Positions 19,148 to 27,694 of a stretch of 64,000 nt of DNA are shown here, piece after piece. The stretch comes from Enterobacter sp. JUb54. GTDB lineage: Bacteria > Pseudomonadota > Gammaproteobacteria > Enterobacterales > Enterobacteriaceae. Numbering within the stretch: position 1 is the stretch's first letter; each line of letters begins with the position of its first letter. Location of the stretch: the NCBI RefSeq assembly GCF_014298075.1, contig NZ_CP060418.1, positions 2,604,001 through 2,668,000 on the forward strand, read 5' to 3'. The notes below the pieces were generated by a model, which saw nothing but the letters and a program-made list of their open reading frames with translations, had not been told where the DNA came from and did not search any database. The position numbers and the translations under genes are program-made.

Positions 19148-21862
19148 TCAGACGGTTTTACGTAACGGGCGGGTCAGACGCTTCTCAACTTCCACCACCA
19201 GGAACATCCCCAGGCCAATGACCAGGGTGATCAGCCAGTAGCGCAGCGGCAGCGACTCGGTGCCAAACATCGTCTGCATAAACGGCAGGTAGATAATCGC
19301 CAGCTGCAGGAGCAGCAGCACGCCGCTGACCATCCAGATCCCTTTGTTGCGCAGGAGGCCAACATTCAGCGAGAAACTGTCGCTGCTGCGGCAGTTAATC
19401 ATGTACAGCCACTGGGCGGTGACCAGCATCTGCAGCAACACGGTACGGATAAACTCCGGGCTATGGCCGCGCGGCGCAAGCCAGGCCTCAAGAATAAAGG
19501 CGGCAACGGCAATCATGGTGCCGACGAAGGCCACGCGCCAGACGGCGAAGGCATCCATCACGTGCTGGCCGGTTTTACGCGGCGGGCGATGCATCACGTT
19601 GCGCTCCGCGGCTTCAAACGCCAGGCCGAAGGAGAGCGTGGCGGAGGTCGCCATGTTCATCCACAGAATCAATACCGGCGTCAGCGGAATGATGTTCCCC
19701 GCCAGCAGGGCAATGATAATCAGCAGCCCCTGCGCCAGGTTGGTGGGCATGATAAACAGGATCGTTTTCTTCAGGTTGTCGTAGACCCGACGCCCCTCTT
19801 TGACCGAACTGGCGATGGTGGCGAAGTTATCGTCCGTCAACACCATGTCGGCGGCCTCTTTGGTCACTTCGGTCCCTTTGATGCCCATCGCGATACCGAC
19901 ATCGGCCTGGCGCAGCGCCGGGGCATCGTTGACGCCATCACCGGTCATCCCGACCACTTCGCCGCTCTCCTGCAGCGCTTTCACCAACCGCAGTTTATGC
20001 TCCGGACTGGTGCGGGCAAAAATGTCGTACGCCACCGCCGCTTTTGCCAGCTCGCGGTCATCCATATGCTCCAGCTGATAGCCGGTCATCGCCTGGCTGC
20101 TGTTGGTGATCCCCAGCATCTGGCCAATGCTCATCGCCGTCTGCGGGTGATCGCCGGTGATCATCTTCACGCGGATCCCGGCGGTCTGGCAGGCATGGAT
20201 AGCATCAATGGCCTCCGGACGCGGCGGATCCATCATCCCGGCAATACCGAGGAACACCAGCCCCTCGCGCAGGTCATCATGGGTCAACGTGGTGCTGCCA
20301 GCGACTGCCGGTTTGCACGCGGCGGCAACCATGCGCAGCCCCTGGCTGGCGAAACGAGAAATCTCATTCTCCCAGTACTGCAGTTCGAACGGGGCGACTC
20401 CCTGCTTGGTCATCTGCTGGCGGCACATCGCAAAGATAACGTCCGGCGCGCCGGTGATTAACACCCGCTCTTGCTGGTCGATTTTCTGGTGCGTCGCCAT
20501 GTACTTGTACTGTGAGTCGAACGGAATTTTCGCCACCAGCTGCGTCACCACCGCCGGCAGTTTTGCCTTCGCCGCCAGTACTTTTAACGCCCCTTCGGTA
20601 GGCCCGCCGGTGATCCCCCACAGGCCGCGCGCGTCCTGCACCAGCTGGCTGTCGTTACACAGGTCGATGGTGCGCAGATAGGTATCCAGTACGCTACCCG
20701 CTTTAATCTGCACCGGCTCGTCGCTGCCCTCGAGATAGATATTGCCCTGCGGCTCGTAGCTGTTCCCTTCCACGCGATAGCAGCAGTCGGCGGTGATAAT
20801 CGCTTTCACCGTCATTTCGTTCATCGTCAGGGTGCCGGTTTTATCCGAGCAGACCACGGTCATCGCCCCCAGGGTTTCGACCGTCGGCAGCTTACGGATA
20901 ATGGCGTGTTTACGCGCCATCGCCTGAACGCCCAGCGAGAGGATAATGGAGATAATGGCCGGCAGCCCTTCCGGTACGGCAGCCACCGCGAGGCTAATCA
21001 GCGACAGCAGCAGCTCGCCCATCGGGATATCGCGCAGCGCCAGGCTGAAGACAAACAGGGCGGCCATCATCGCGAGAATAATGACGAAAATCGCTTTACC
21101 CAGCTTATCCATCTGCACCAGCAGCGGCGTGCGGTGCTTCTCGATGCCGGCCATCATCTGGTTGATGTGCCCAAGCTCGGTATCCTGCCCGGTCTCGGTC
21201 ACCACCCCCACGCCGCCGCCGGCGCTGATGGTGGTGCCAGAAAAGAGCATGTTGGTACGGTCGCCGAGCGGCAGCTCCCCTTGCAGCGCGGCGGTGGTTT
21301 TATCCACCACCGTCGATTCGCCGGTGAGGATCGCTTCTTCCACCCGCAGGTTGTGGGTTTCGATAAGACGCATATCCGCCGGCACGCGGTCGCCCGCCCG
21401 CAGAATGACGATATCGCCCGGCACCAGCTCGCGAGTCGGCAGGGTTTCGTGCTTGCCGTTACGCTGCACCCGCGCGTTGCTCGACAGCATGTTGCGAATA
21501 CCCTGCAGCGATTTTTCGGCGTTGCTCTCCTGAACGTGGCCAATCAGCGCATTGATCACCGTGACCCCGAGGATCACCAGGGTATCCACCCAGTGCCCCA
21601 TCGCGGCCGTGAGCACGGCGGCGGCCAGCAGGACAAAGATCAGGACGTCGTTAAAGTGGGCGAGGAAACGCAGCCAGGCCGGCTTGCTTTTCTTTTCAGG
21701 TAAGGCGTTAGGGCCAAAAGATTTCAGGCGCTCAGCCGCGTCGGCGCCAGACAGGCCCTCAGCGCGGCTTTTTTTCTGGGTCAGCACCTCGTCAACGCTC
21801 TGCTGGTACGCCTGCCGAGGCGTAGCATCACCGGCGGGTGTTGTATTATTAGAGTTCATCAT
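19148..21862 (-). CDS. P-type cation-transporting ATPase (P2A-like)
   Basis: About 905 residues. The phosphorylation motif is CSDKTGTLTMNEM, TGES is in the actuator domain (ILTGEST), and the hinge is MTGDGVNDAPALRQADVGIAMG. About ten membrane helices are predicted, with the PEGLPAI motif of calcium/manganese-type pumps in helix 4. It probably exports or imports a divalent cation. The frame is open to 21946. MMNSNN begins at 21862, but the clearest ribosome site (AAAGGA) is spaced for a TTG at 21871, so the start may be three codons earlier. It is monocistronic and divergent from a 37-residue membrane peptide. Confidence 0.9.
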   Translation of the reverse strand: MMNSNNTTPAGDATPRQAYQQSVDEVLTQKKSRAEGLSGADAAERLKSFGPNALPEKKSKPAWLRFLAHFNDVLIFVLLAAAVLTAAMGHWVDTLVILGVTVINALIGHVQESNAEKSLQGIRNMLSSNARVQRNGKHETLPTRELVPGDIVILRAGDRVPADMRLIETHNLRVEEAILTGESTVVDKTTAALQGELPLGDRTNMLFSGTTISAGGGVGVVTETGQDTELGHINQMMAGIEKHRTPLLVQMDKLGKAIFVIILAMMAALFVFSLALRDIPMGELLLSLISLAVAAVPEGLPAIISIILSLGVQAMARKHAIIRKLPTVETLGAMTVVCSDKTGTLTMNEMTVKAIITADCCYRVEGNSYEPQGNIYLEGSDEPVQIKAGSVLDTYLRTIDLCNDSQLVQDARGLWGITGGPTEGALKVLAAKAKLPAVVTQLVAKIPFDSQYKYMATHQKIDQQERVLITGAPDVIFAMCRQQMTKQGVAPFELQYWENEISRFASQGLRMVAAACKPAVAGSTTLTHDDLREGLVFLGIAGMMDPPRPEAIDAIHACQTAGIRVKMITGDHPQTAMSIGQMLGITNSSQAMTGYQLEHMDDRELAKAAVAYDIFARTSPEHKLRLVKALQESGEVVGMTGDGVNDAPALRQADVGIAMGIKGTEVTKEAADMVLTDDNFATIASSVKEGRRVYDNLKKTILFIMPTNLAQGLLIIIALLAGNIIPLTPVLILWMNMATSATLSFGLAFEAAERNVMHRPPRKTGQHVMDAFAVWRVAFVGTMIAVAAFILEAWLAPRGHSPEFIRTVLLQMLVTAQWLYMINCRSSDSFSLNVGLLRNKGIWMVSGVLLLLQLAIIYLPFMQTMFGTESLPLRYWLITLVIGLGMFLVVEVEKRLTRPLRKTV

Positions 21863-22072
21863 TTTGGTCAAAATAAGTTTTCCTTTTAAATTCCGTGATT
21901 CGGAAAGCCTGAAATCATTTCTGGCCAATGAATAAATACATCGCAAGCGGACACGAACAAACGTGATTTAGTGCAATATTTAAACTCCCGCAAAATTAAA
22001 AAACTATGATAAGTTAATTCTTCATAGCAAATATCGCAGAGTAATATTAAACCCTAATCAAACGAGGTTAAT

Positions 22073-22186
22073 ATGTTTGGAATCTACCGCGGACGCCGCC
22101 TGGCACTGTACATCCTGCTAGCCATCATTATCGCTACCCTGGTGGGATATAGCACCTATACTTTTGTAAAACTGATGACCGGATAA
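22073..22186 (+). CDS. Small membrane peptide, 37 residues
   Basis: A short ORF starting MFGIYRGRRLALYI and ending FVKLMTG. The N-terminus is basic (R6, R8, R9), one hydrophobic helix spans about residues 10-24, and the tail is polar: a single-pass membrane topology with the basic end probably cytoplasmic. CGAGG precedes the ATG by 6-7 bases. It lies alone in an AT-rich gap, divergent from the P-type ATPase. Small proteins of this shape often modulate a transporter, but I recognise no family and assign no function. Confidence 0.6.
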   Translation: MFGIYRGRRLALYILLAIIIATLVGYSTYTFVKLMTG

Positions 22187-22358
22187 TGACGTTAACTGAC
22201 ATTTTAATGCTATTAATTTAATTACAAATAACACTCAAATTATTAACGAAGAGGTGGGAATAAATAATATAAGAGCTACGACGAATGACGTAAAATAATA
22301 ACGAGGGAAAGTATATTGCGTTAACCGGTCTTTTCCCGGACAATATGTTTTTTAACTG

Positions 22359-22622
22359 ATGATTAACAAAATAATGAAGCATCCGCTCGAAACGCTACTG
22401 TCTGCCGCCGGTATTTTATTGCTGGCCCTGCTCTCATGTTTACTGCTGCCAGCCCCCTCACTCGGGCTGACGCTGGCGCAAAAGCTGGTTGATACCTTCC
22501 ATCTGATGGATCTCAACCAGTTTTACACCCTGCTTTTTTGCCTGTGGTTCCTGGTGCTGGGTACGATCGAGTATGTGGTATTACGTTGGATCTGGCGTCG
22601 CTGGTTTTCTCTGGATCGCTAG
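22359..22622 (+). CDS. ybdJ: YbdJ inner membrane protein (DUF1158)
   Basis: An 87-residue protein that closely matches E. coli YbdJ as I recall it (KHPLETLLSAAGILLLALLS and YTLLFCLWFLVLG near the end). Two membrane helices are at about residues 15-35 and 57-80, with a basic C-terminus (RWIWRRWFSL). E. coli YbdJ begins at the internal MKHPLE (22374 here), an alternative start; neither has a strong ribosome site. Its 3' end overlaps the convergent esterase gene by 42 bp. Function unknown. Position near ramA, ybdF and nfsB agrees with the E. coli/Salmonella order. Confidence 0.88.
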   Translation: MINKIMKHPLETLLSAAGILLLALLSCLLLPAPSLGLTLAQKLVDTFHLMDLNQFYTLLFCLWFLVLGTIEYVVLRWIWRRWFSLDR

Positions 22623-24173
22623 GCCGGTAAAATCACGCATCCCGGCCACCAGCGCCTCGCACCAGGCCGCATAGTCATGGCCGCTGGATGACGGATGGAA
22701 GCTGACCCGATAGCCTTTTTCACGCAGCGCCTGCTCAAACGCGAGGGTATGACTGAAGACCCCGCCGTCAGGCCCTGAGGTCTCAAACCGCCCTGCCTGC
22801 AGCCAGAAGCGCACCGGGTAGCGCGGCGACTGTTGATACTGGCGGGTTAACCAGCAGGCCTCTTCATCTTTTGGCGCCCACCAGTAAGACCCCGACAGGC
22901 TCAGGACATTGGCAAACTGGCGCGGATAGCGCAGCGCCACCCACGACGCCGCCAGCCCGCCGTAGCTGGAGCCCGCCACCACGGTTTTTTGCCGCGTCAG
23001 GTTCAGCCCCTGCTGACGCAGCCAGGGCAGCAGTTCATGGGCCATAAAGTCGGCAAAGAAGGGATTCGGCTGCAGCTCCTTCATCCGTCGCGCCTGATCG
23101 AGGCTATCGATAAACACCACGTTCACCGGCGGCAGCATATGGTGGGCAATCAGATTGTCCAGCACGTTGGCAAAGCGGTATTCATCCTGATAGGTTTTGC
23201 CATCAAGCAGCAGCAGCGTCCAGCGGGCGGGCTGCGGCAGACGTGGCCGATAGATCCGCACTTCCCGGGTATTTTGCAGAAAATCACTGCGCAGGTGGTG
23301 GCGAGTCAGGGTGCCGTAGCGCAGCGGTTGCGCCATCCGCCGTGGAGTACAATAGCGCGCCGGATCCAGCGCCAGCAAAGAATGGCGGCCCCAGCGATCG
23401 CTGGCATGGTTGACGGTGTGTGGATTGAGCGGATCGGCCTGAGCGCTGATCAGAATCGCTCGCCGAAGTTCATCCCCTTCCCCGTCAACCTGCGGCACAT
23501 CCGGCGCCAGCTGATACTGCATCAGCGTATCAGCCGGGACAACATAGCTGCGAAACCAGACGTCAGAACCACCAAGTCGGAATAACGGGTCGTGCTCCCC
23601 CGCCGGCGATCCCAGCAGGAAGACATTGTTCTTCGCTCCACGCCACAGGAAAGTGACCCGCTTGTGCCCCGCCTCTACCGGCTCCACCATCGGCGTACCT
23701 TCAAGCTCACGCTCCTGCCAGAAAGCCGCGGTAGAACCGCCTGTCGCCAGGGTCTGCTTCAGCGCCTGCAAACGTGGGCTGATGGGATCCTGGGTCTGGC
23801 TTTTGCTCAGCGCGGTGGTCTCTTTCATCCGCCAGCAAAAACGCCAGCTGGCCCCTTCCTGGCCGTGGAAAACCAACGCCGAAGGGCGATTCACCGGCAG
23901 AGAAAACAGCAGCTGCTGCTCGCCGTCCGGCGGCCCGTCGGTCAGCAGCGTGCGCAGGCGTCGGTTATGTTCATCCAGCAACCGGGCGTCGGTTACGCCG
24001 TAAATCGTCGCCGTGACGTAATTCTCACCCAACATCGGCAGGTCAAAACAGACTTCACCGCTGGCATCGAATTTTCCCTGTAACTCCCCCTGCAGAGAGG
24101 GGGAATCGCCGTCGATCGCCGCCGCAGGCCGTGCACTCACCCCTACCTGCAGACCACTCCATGCCATCTTCAT
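22581..24173 (-). CDS. Enterobactin/salmochelin esterase-like protein (Fes/IroD family)
   Basis: A 530-residue protein without signal peptide, hence cytoplasmic. The C-terminal alpha/beta hydrolase (about residues 290-520) resembles Fes: LLLDGKTYQDEY, catalytic Ser in VAGSSYGGLAAS (about residue 403), LSLSGSYWWAP, and His in SSSGHDYAAWCE (about residue 499). The N-terminal region includes the LGGSDVWFRSYVVP type of early-set domain found in Fes. Expected role is cleaving ferric catecholate siderophores to release iron. A Fur-box-like sequence 42 bp upstream supports iron control. It is not beside an ent/fep cluster and is inserted between ybdJ and ramA, so it may be a second esterase with its own siderophore preference. 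Confidence 0.87.
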   Translation of the reverse strand: MKMAWSGLQVGVSARPAAAIDGDSPSLQGELQGKFDASGEVCFDLPMLGENYVTATIYGVTDARLLDEHNRRLRTLLTDGPPDGEQQLLFSLPVNRPSALVFHGQEGASWRFCWRMKETTALSKSQTQDPISPRLQALKQTLATGGSTAAFWQERELEGTPMVEPVEAGHKRVTFLWRGAKNNVFLLGSPAGEHDPLFRLGGSDVWFRSYVVPADTLMQYQLAPDVPQVDGEGDELRRAILISAQADPLNPHTVNHASDRWGRHSLLALDPARYCTPRRMAQPLRYGTLTRHHLRSDFLQNTREVRIYRPRLPQPARWTLLLLDGKTYQDEYRFANVLDNLIAHHMLPPVNVVFIDSLDQARRMKELQPNPFFADFMAHELLPWLRQQGLNLTRQKTVVAGSSYGGLAASWVALRYPRQFANVLSLSGSYWWAPKDEEACWLTRQYQQSPRYPVRFWLQAGRFETSGPDGGVFSHTLAFEQALREKGYRVSFHPSSSGHDYAAWCEALVAGMRDFTGLAIQRKPATPDPT

Positions 24174-24214
24174 CGCCCGGTTTACTCTTGTCAGAATTTA
24201 GCAGTAACGCTAAT

Positions 24215-24233
24215 GCAAATGGTAATGATTTGC
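24215..24233 (-). promoter_or_regulatory. Fur box upstream of the esterase gene
   Basis: GCAAATGGTAATGATTTGC matches the 19-bp Fur consensus GATAATGATAATCATTATC at 13 positions and is itself dyad-symmetric (GCAAAT/ATTTGC). It lies 42 bp upstream of the esterase start, where a promoter is expected. Confidence 0.7.
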
Positions 24234-24269
24234 AATAACACATCAAGTAATGGCAAGTCCGTTGGCGCT

Positions 24270-24287
24270 CCGCCGGTTACCCGGCGG
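24270..24287 (-). terminator. GC-rich hairpin after ramA
   Basis: CCGCCGG-TTAC-CCGGCGG, a 7-bp perfect stem with a tetraloop, begins 8 bp beyond the ramA stop on the minus strand. No T-tract follows, so termination is probable but not certain. Confidence 0.5.
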
Positions 24288-24294
24288 CGGTCAG

Positions 24295-24636
24295 TTAGTG
24301 GGCGCTGTTGTGGTTATCTTTGCGGTAGGCACCCGGCGGCTGATGAAACGTGCGGGTGAAAATGCGGGTAAACGTCTGCTGCGAGTCAAAGCCGTATTTC
24401 AGGCAGATGTCATAAACCCGCTGATCGGTGTCACGCAGGTCGCGCGCCGCCATCCGCAGTTTACGTTCGCGGATATAGCGCCCCAGACTCTCCCCTTTGT
24501 ACTGTAAAAAGAGACGTTGCAGATGCCATTTCGAATAACCGGAGTGGCGAGCAATATCGTCAATACGCAGCGGTTGATGCAGATTGTCATCGATCCAGCC
24601 GACAATCGTCTCAATGACTTGAGCTGAAATAGTCAT
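24295..24636 (-). CDS. ramA: RamA, AraC/XylS-family multidrug-resistance activator
   Basis: A 113-residue single-domain AraC activator of the MarA/SoxS/Rob group. Two helix-turn-helix motifs are present: IDDIARHSGYSKWHLQRLFL and VYDICLKYGFDSQQTFTRIF. The sequence is almost the published RamA of Salmonella/Klebsiella. The frame opens at 24678, but MTISAQVIETI at 24636 is the known N-terminus. RamA activates acrAB-tolC and other marbox genes. The gene lies 32 bp after romA in the same direction, so both come from the RamR-controlled promoter; a ramA-proximal promoter in the romA end is also possible. Confidence 0.97.
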   Translation of the reverse strand: MTISAQVIETIVGWIDDNLHQPLRIDDIARHSGYSKWHLQRLFLQYKGESLGRYIRERKLRMAARDLRDTDQRVYDICLKYGFDSQQTFTRIFTRTFHQPPGAYRKDNHNSAH

Positions 24637-24668
24637 CAGTTCTCTCCCCCGTTGAAGCACACTGGCAA

Positions 24669-25769
24669 TTACTGCCACCAGCGATGAAATGATTGTGTGT
24701 TATCGGCAACCCAAACCGGCTCGCCCTGCATCGGCGTTAACAGCCGCCATGGTCGGTCTTTGCTCGCCGCAGCCAGCTTGATGTACGGGTCGTCCCAGCT
24801 GTGTTTTGCCAGCACGAAACGCCCGGCATGCCCCGGCAATACCGCGCGAGCGCGCAGATCGTCGGCGGCCTGCGCCGTTTCGTCAGGCATCATATGAATG
24901 TATTTCCAGTCCTGGTCGTACTGACCGTTCTCCAGAATCGCCAGATCCACGGCGCCAAACTGTTCGCCGATGGCTTTAAAATGCGGGCCGTAGCCGCTGT
25001 CGCCGCTGTAGTAAATCTTCTGCTGCGGGGTGACGAACATAAAGCTGGCCCACAGAGTCTGATTACGTTTCAGCCCACGCCCGGAGAAATGACGCGCCGG
25101 CAGTACATGAACCGTCAGTTCATCACTGACCGGCACCGCTTCGTTCCAGTCAGCTTCGCTGATTTTCGCCCCGTCCATGCCCCAGTAACGCAGATGCGAG
25201 CCGACGCCAAGCGGCGTCACCACGCGGTTGATTTTCGGCATCAGCGCTTTGATGGTGGCGTAGTCGAGATGATCATAGTGATCGTGGGAGATAATCAGCA
25301 GGTCGATCTCCGGCATGTTCTCTGCCCGCCAGGGATAGTCCCCGGAGAAGGCTTTATTGAGGAAGGAGAACGGCGCGGCGTAGCTGCTGAAGACCGGGTC
25401 GATCAGGATCCGCTTCCCGGCCAGTTGCAGATACCAGGAAGAGTGGCCGAGCCACACCATCACATCCTGCCCTACCGGCAGGCTGGCAAGATCGGTCTTC
25501 ACCAGCGGCAGCGGCTGCGCCGGGCGCGCATTTTCACGTTTAACGACCAGAAATTCCCACCACGCGGCCAGCATATTTTTCTGTCCGGTAAAGCCTGGCG
25601 TGGGCAGCTGATTATGGAACTGGTTGTCACGATAGTTCGGCGACTGTTCCACCAGGCTGAGCTGAGCACCCTGCGGCGCACGACCAAACCCGGCATTTAA
25701 CACAAACGGCAAAGCGGTTGCTGAGGCTAATAACATGATGGCGACCACGCTTAGAGTGACACGGTTCAT
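24669..25769 (-). CDS. romA: RomA, MBL-fold metal-dependent hydrolase
   Basis: A 366-residue protein with a hydrophobic N-terminal signal/anchor (SVVAIMLLASATALPFV). The metallo-beta-lactamase fold has the zinc motif SHDHYDHLD, further His ligands in ARHFSGRG and LPGHAGRF, and the Asp in YYSGDSGYG. It belongs to the NAPE-phospholipase-D-like MBL group. romA precedes ramA in Klebsiella and Enterobacter and is co-expressed with it; it has been linked to lipid A and membrane changes. No sequence damage is seen. Confidence 0.94.
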   Translation of the reverse strand: MNRVTLSVVAIMLLASATALPFVLNAGFGRAPQGAQLSLVEQSPNYRDNQFHNQLPTPGFTGQKNMLAAWWEFLVVKRENARPAQPLPLVKTDLASLPVGQDVMVWLGHSSWYLQLAGKRILIDPVFSSYAAPFSFLNKAFSGDYPWRAENMPEIDLLIISHDHYDHLDYATIKALMPKINRVVTPLGVGSHLRYWGMDGAKISEADWNEAVPVSDELTVHVLPARHFSGRGLKRNQTLWASFMFVTPQQKIYYSGDSGYGPHFKAIGEQFGAVDLAILENGQYDQDWKYIHMMPDETAQAADDLRARAVLPGHAGRFVLAKHSWDDPYIKLAAASKDRPWRLLTPMQGEPVWVADNTQSFHRWWQ

Positions 25770-25822
25770 AACCTGACCAGATGAAACCCTCTATCCTGAG
25801 GGTTGTGTGATAACACTTGATT

Positions 25823-25842
25823 ATGAGTGAGTAAGCACTCAT
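25823..25842. promoter_or_regulatory. RamR operator
   Basis: ATGAGTG-AGTAAG-CACTCAT is a perfect 7-bp inverted repeat and matches the known RamR target upstream of ramA. It overlaps the start region and -10 end of the predicted romA-ramA promoter, so bound RamR would block initiation. It is intact here, which predicts normal repression. Confidence 0.92.
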
Positions 25843-25869
25843 TATTAGGAAAGCAGCGAAAGTCGTCAA
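25842..25869 (-). promoter_or_regulatory. romA-ramA promoter
   Basis: On the minus strand TTGACG (25864-25869) and TAATAA (25842-25847) are separated by 16 bases, a good sigma-70 promoter reading into romA-ramA and abutting the RamR operator. A TTGACA facing the other way at 25885-25890 may serve ramR or the small RNA reported from this gap in Klebsiella; its -10 is not clear. Confidence 0.65.
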
Positions 25870-25958
25870 GACGATTTTCAAATTTTGACATACACCGTTG
25901 CAGTGCCATGTCCAGGCATGCTTAGATCGGGGTTTCATCACATGTGAGGTAAATTGTA

Positions 25959-26540
25959 GTGGCTCGTCCTAAGAGTGAAGATAAAAAGCAAGCGTTACTG
26001 GAGGCCGCAACCGCCGCCTTTGCCCAGTCGGGCATCGCCGCCTCAACCTCCGCCATTGCTCGCAGCGCCGGGGTTGCCGAGGGAACGCTGTTCCGCTATT
26101 TCGCCACCAAGGATGAGTTGCTCAACGAACTGTACCTCACCATCAAGAGCGGCTTAGTCCAGTCGATGATTGGCAAGCTGACGCCAAACGAAAAGCGGCC
26201 GAAAGAGAACGCCCGCAACATCTGGAACAGCTATATCGACTGGAGCATCCGTCATCCGATGGAGCACAAAGCGATCCGCCGGATGTCGCTGAGCGAGCGC
26301 ATCACCGATGAAACCCGGAACCAGGTCAAAGAGATGTTTCCTGAGCTCAACGAGATGTGCCAGACCTCCATCAAACCGGTCTTTCAGAGCGAAACCTTCA
26401 GCGCCTTTGGCGATGCGCTGTTCCTTTCGCTGGCGGAAACCACCATTGAATTTGCCAGCCATGACGTGAAACGGGCGCCTGAAATCATCGCCCTCGGGTT
26501 TGAAACCATGTGGCTGGCCCTCCACGTGAAAGAACAGTAA
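25959..26540 (+). CDS. ramR: RamR, TetR-family repressor of ramA
   Basis: A 193-residue TetR regulator. The N-terminal HTH is [21 protein letters not shown] (about residues 25-45) and the remainder is the ligand-binding helical domain. The start is GTG (25959) with GAGGT 8 bases upstream, as annotated for Klebsiella ramR. The ORF is full length with no frameshift or stop, so the repressor looks functional; loss-of-function changes here commonly raise AcrAB efflux. It is divergent from romA-ramA and its stop overlaps the ybdF start. Confidence 0.95.
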   Translation: MARPKSEDKKQALLEAATAAFAQSGIAASTSAIARSAGVAEGTLFRYFATKDELLNELYLTIKSGLVQSMIGKLTPNEKRPKENARNIWNSYIDWSIRHPMEHKAIRRMSLSERITDETRNQVKEMFPELNEMCQTSIKPVFQSETFSAFGDALFLSLAETTIEFASHDVKRAPEIIALGFETMWLALHVKEQ

Positions 26541-26920
26541 TGGATAATACTTCGCTGCACGCTTGCGCCCATCGTCTGGCCCTGGCCTACCCGTTTACCG
26601 AGCACTGCTGGCCGTTTGGCCCGGAGTACGACGTCTTTAAAGTTGGCGGGCGCATTTTTATGATCACCGTGACCCTGCGCGGTCGTGCGCTGGTCAATCT
26701 GAAAGCCGAGCCGCAAAAATCCCTGCTCAATCAACAGATTTACCGCAGCATTGAGCCGGGTTACCACATGAATAAAAAGCACTGGATCACGGTCGTGCCC
26801 GGTGAGGATATCAGTGAGAATCTGCTGGCCGAACTGGTTGATGATTCCTGGCATCAGGTGGTGAACAAGCTGGCAAAACGAGATCAGAAACGGCTGCGCC
26901 CGGAGCGATTTTCAGGCTAA
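26540..26920 (+). CDS. ybdF: YbdF, MmcQ/YjbR family protein
   Basis: A 126-residue protein with the MmcQ/YjbR (DUF419) signature: [19 protein letters not shown] and [15 protein letters not shown], close to E. coli YbdF. The fold is a double wing related to DNA-binding and type III chaperone-like domains; function is unknown. ATG 26540 overlaps the ramR stop (TAATG), implying translational coupling with the repressor. The in-frame upstream codons (from 26510) are in ramR and are not used. Confidence 0.9.
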   Translation: MDNTSLHACAHRLALAYPFTEHCWPFGPEYDVFKVGGRIFMITVTLRGRALVNLKAEPQKSLLNQQIYRSIEPGYHMNKKHWITVVPGEDISENLLAELVDDSWHQVVNKLAKRDQKRLRPERFSG

Positions 26921-26945
26921 CACGATAAGTGTTATCGCATTTTTG
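26921..26945 (+). terminator. Rho-independent terminator after ybdF
   Basis: CGATAA-GTG-TTATCG (26923-26937) is a 6-bp stem with a 3-base loop followed by a T5 run (CATTTTTG), beginning directly after the ybdF stop. It separates ramR-ybdF from nfsB. Confidence 0.65.
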
Positions 26946-27040
26946 TCTCTTATCATTCCCTCGCCTTCGCTGTACTCTTCTGTCACTAACCGCTCCGTCA
27001 GGGACGGGTTAACTTGAGCATGAAATAGTGAGGAAGAGTT

Positions 27041-27694
27041 ATGGATATCATCTCCGTTGCCTTAAAGCGCCACTCCACAAAAGCCTTTGATGCCTCGAAA
27101 AAACTGACTGAGGCGCAAGCCAGCAGCCTGAAAACCCTGCTGCAATTCAGCCCGTCGAGCACCAACTCTCAGCCGTGGCACTTTATTGTCGCCAGCACCG
27201 ACGAAGGGAAAGCGCGGGTCGCGAAAGCCGCCAGCGGCACCTACGTCTTCAACGAACGCAAAATCCTCGATGCCTCTCACGTGGTGGTGTTCTGTGCGAA
27301 GACCGCAATGGACGATGCCTGGCTGACCCGCGTGGTTGACCAGGAAGAGGCCGACGGCCGTTTCGCCAGCCCGGAAGCCAAAGCCGCGAACCATAAAGGC
27401 CGCGTGTTCTTTGCCGATATGCACCGCAAAGAGCTGCAGGACGACAATCACTGGATGGCGAAACAGGTTTACCTTAACGTCGGTAACTTCCTGCTCGGCG
27501 TGGCGGCCCTGGGGCTGGACGCAGTGCCGGTAGAAGGCTTCGATGCCGCAATCCTCGATGCCGAATTTGGCTTAACCGAACAAGGTTTCACCAGCGTGGT
27601 CATCGTCCCGGTGGGCCACCACAGCGTCGAAGATTTCAACGCCGCGCTGCCGAAATCACGCCTGCCGCAGGCGACGACCATCACCGAGATTTAA
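27041..27694 (+). CDS. nfsB: Oxygen-insensitive NAD(P)H nitroreductase / dihydropteridine reductase
   Basis: A 217-residue FMN flavoprotein nearly identical in layout to E. coli Nfs[36 protein letters not shown] and the C-terminal [13 protein letters not shown]. It reduces nitroaromatics such as nitrofurans, as well as quinones and dihydropteridines, in the cytosol. AGGAAGAG precedes ATG by about 5 bases. Its stop codon overlaps the end of the convergent DUF2157 gene by 4 bp. It is intact, which fits nitrofurantoin activation. Confidence 0.96.
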   Translation: MDIISVALKRHSTKAFDASKKLTEAQASSLKTLLQFSPSSTNSQPWHFIVASTDEGKARVAKAASGTYVFNERKILDASHVVVFCAKTAMDDAWLTRVVDQEEADGRFASPEAKAANHKGRVFFADMHRKELQDDNHWMAKQVYLNVGNFLLGVAALGLDAVPVEGFDAAILDAEFGLTEQGFTSVVIVPVGHHSVEDFNAALPKSRLPQATTITEI

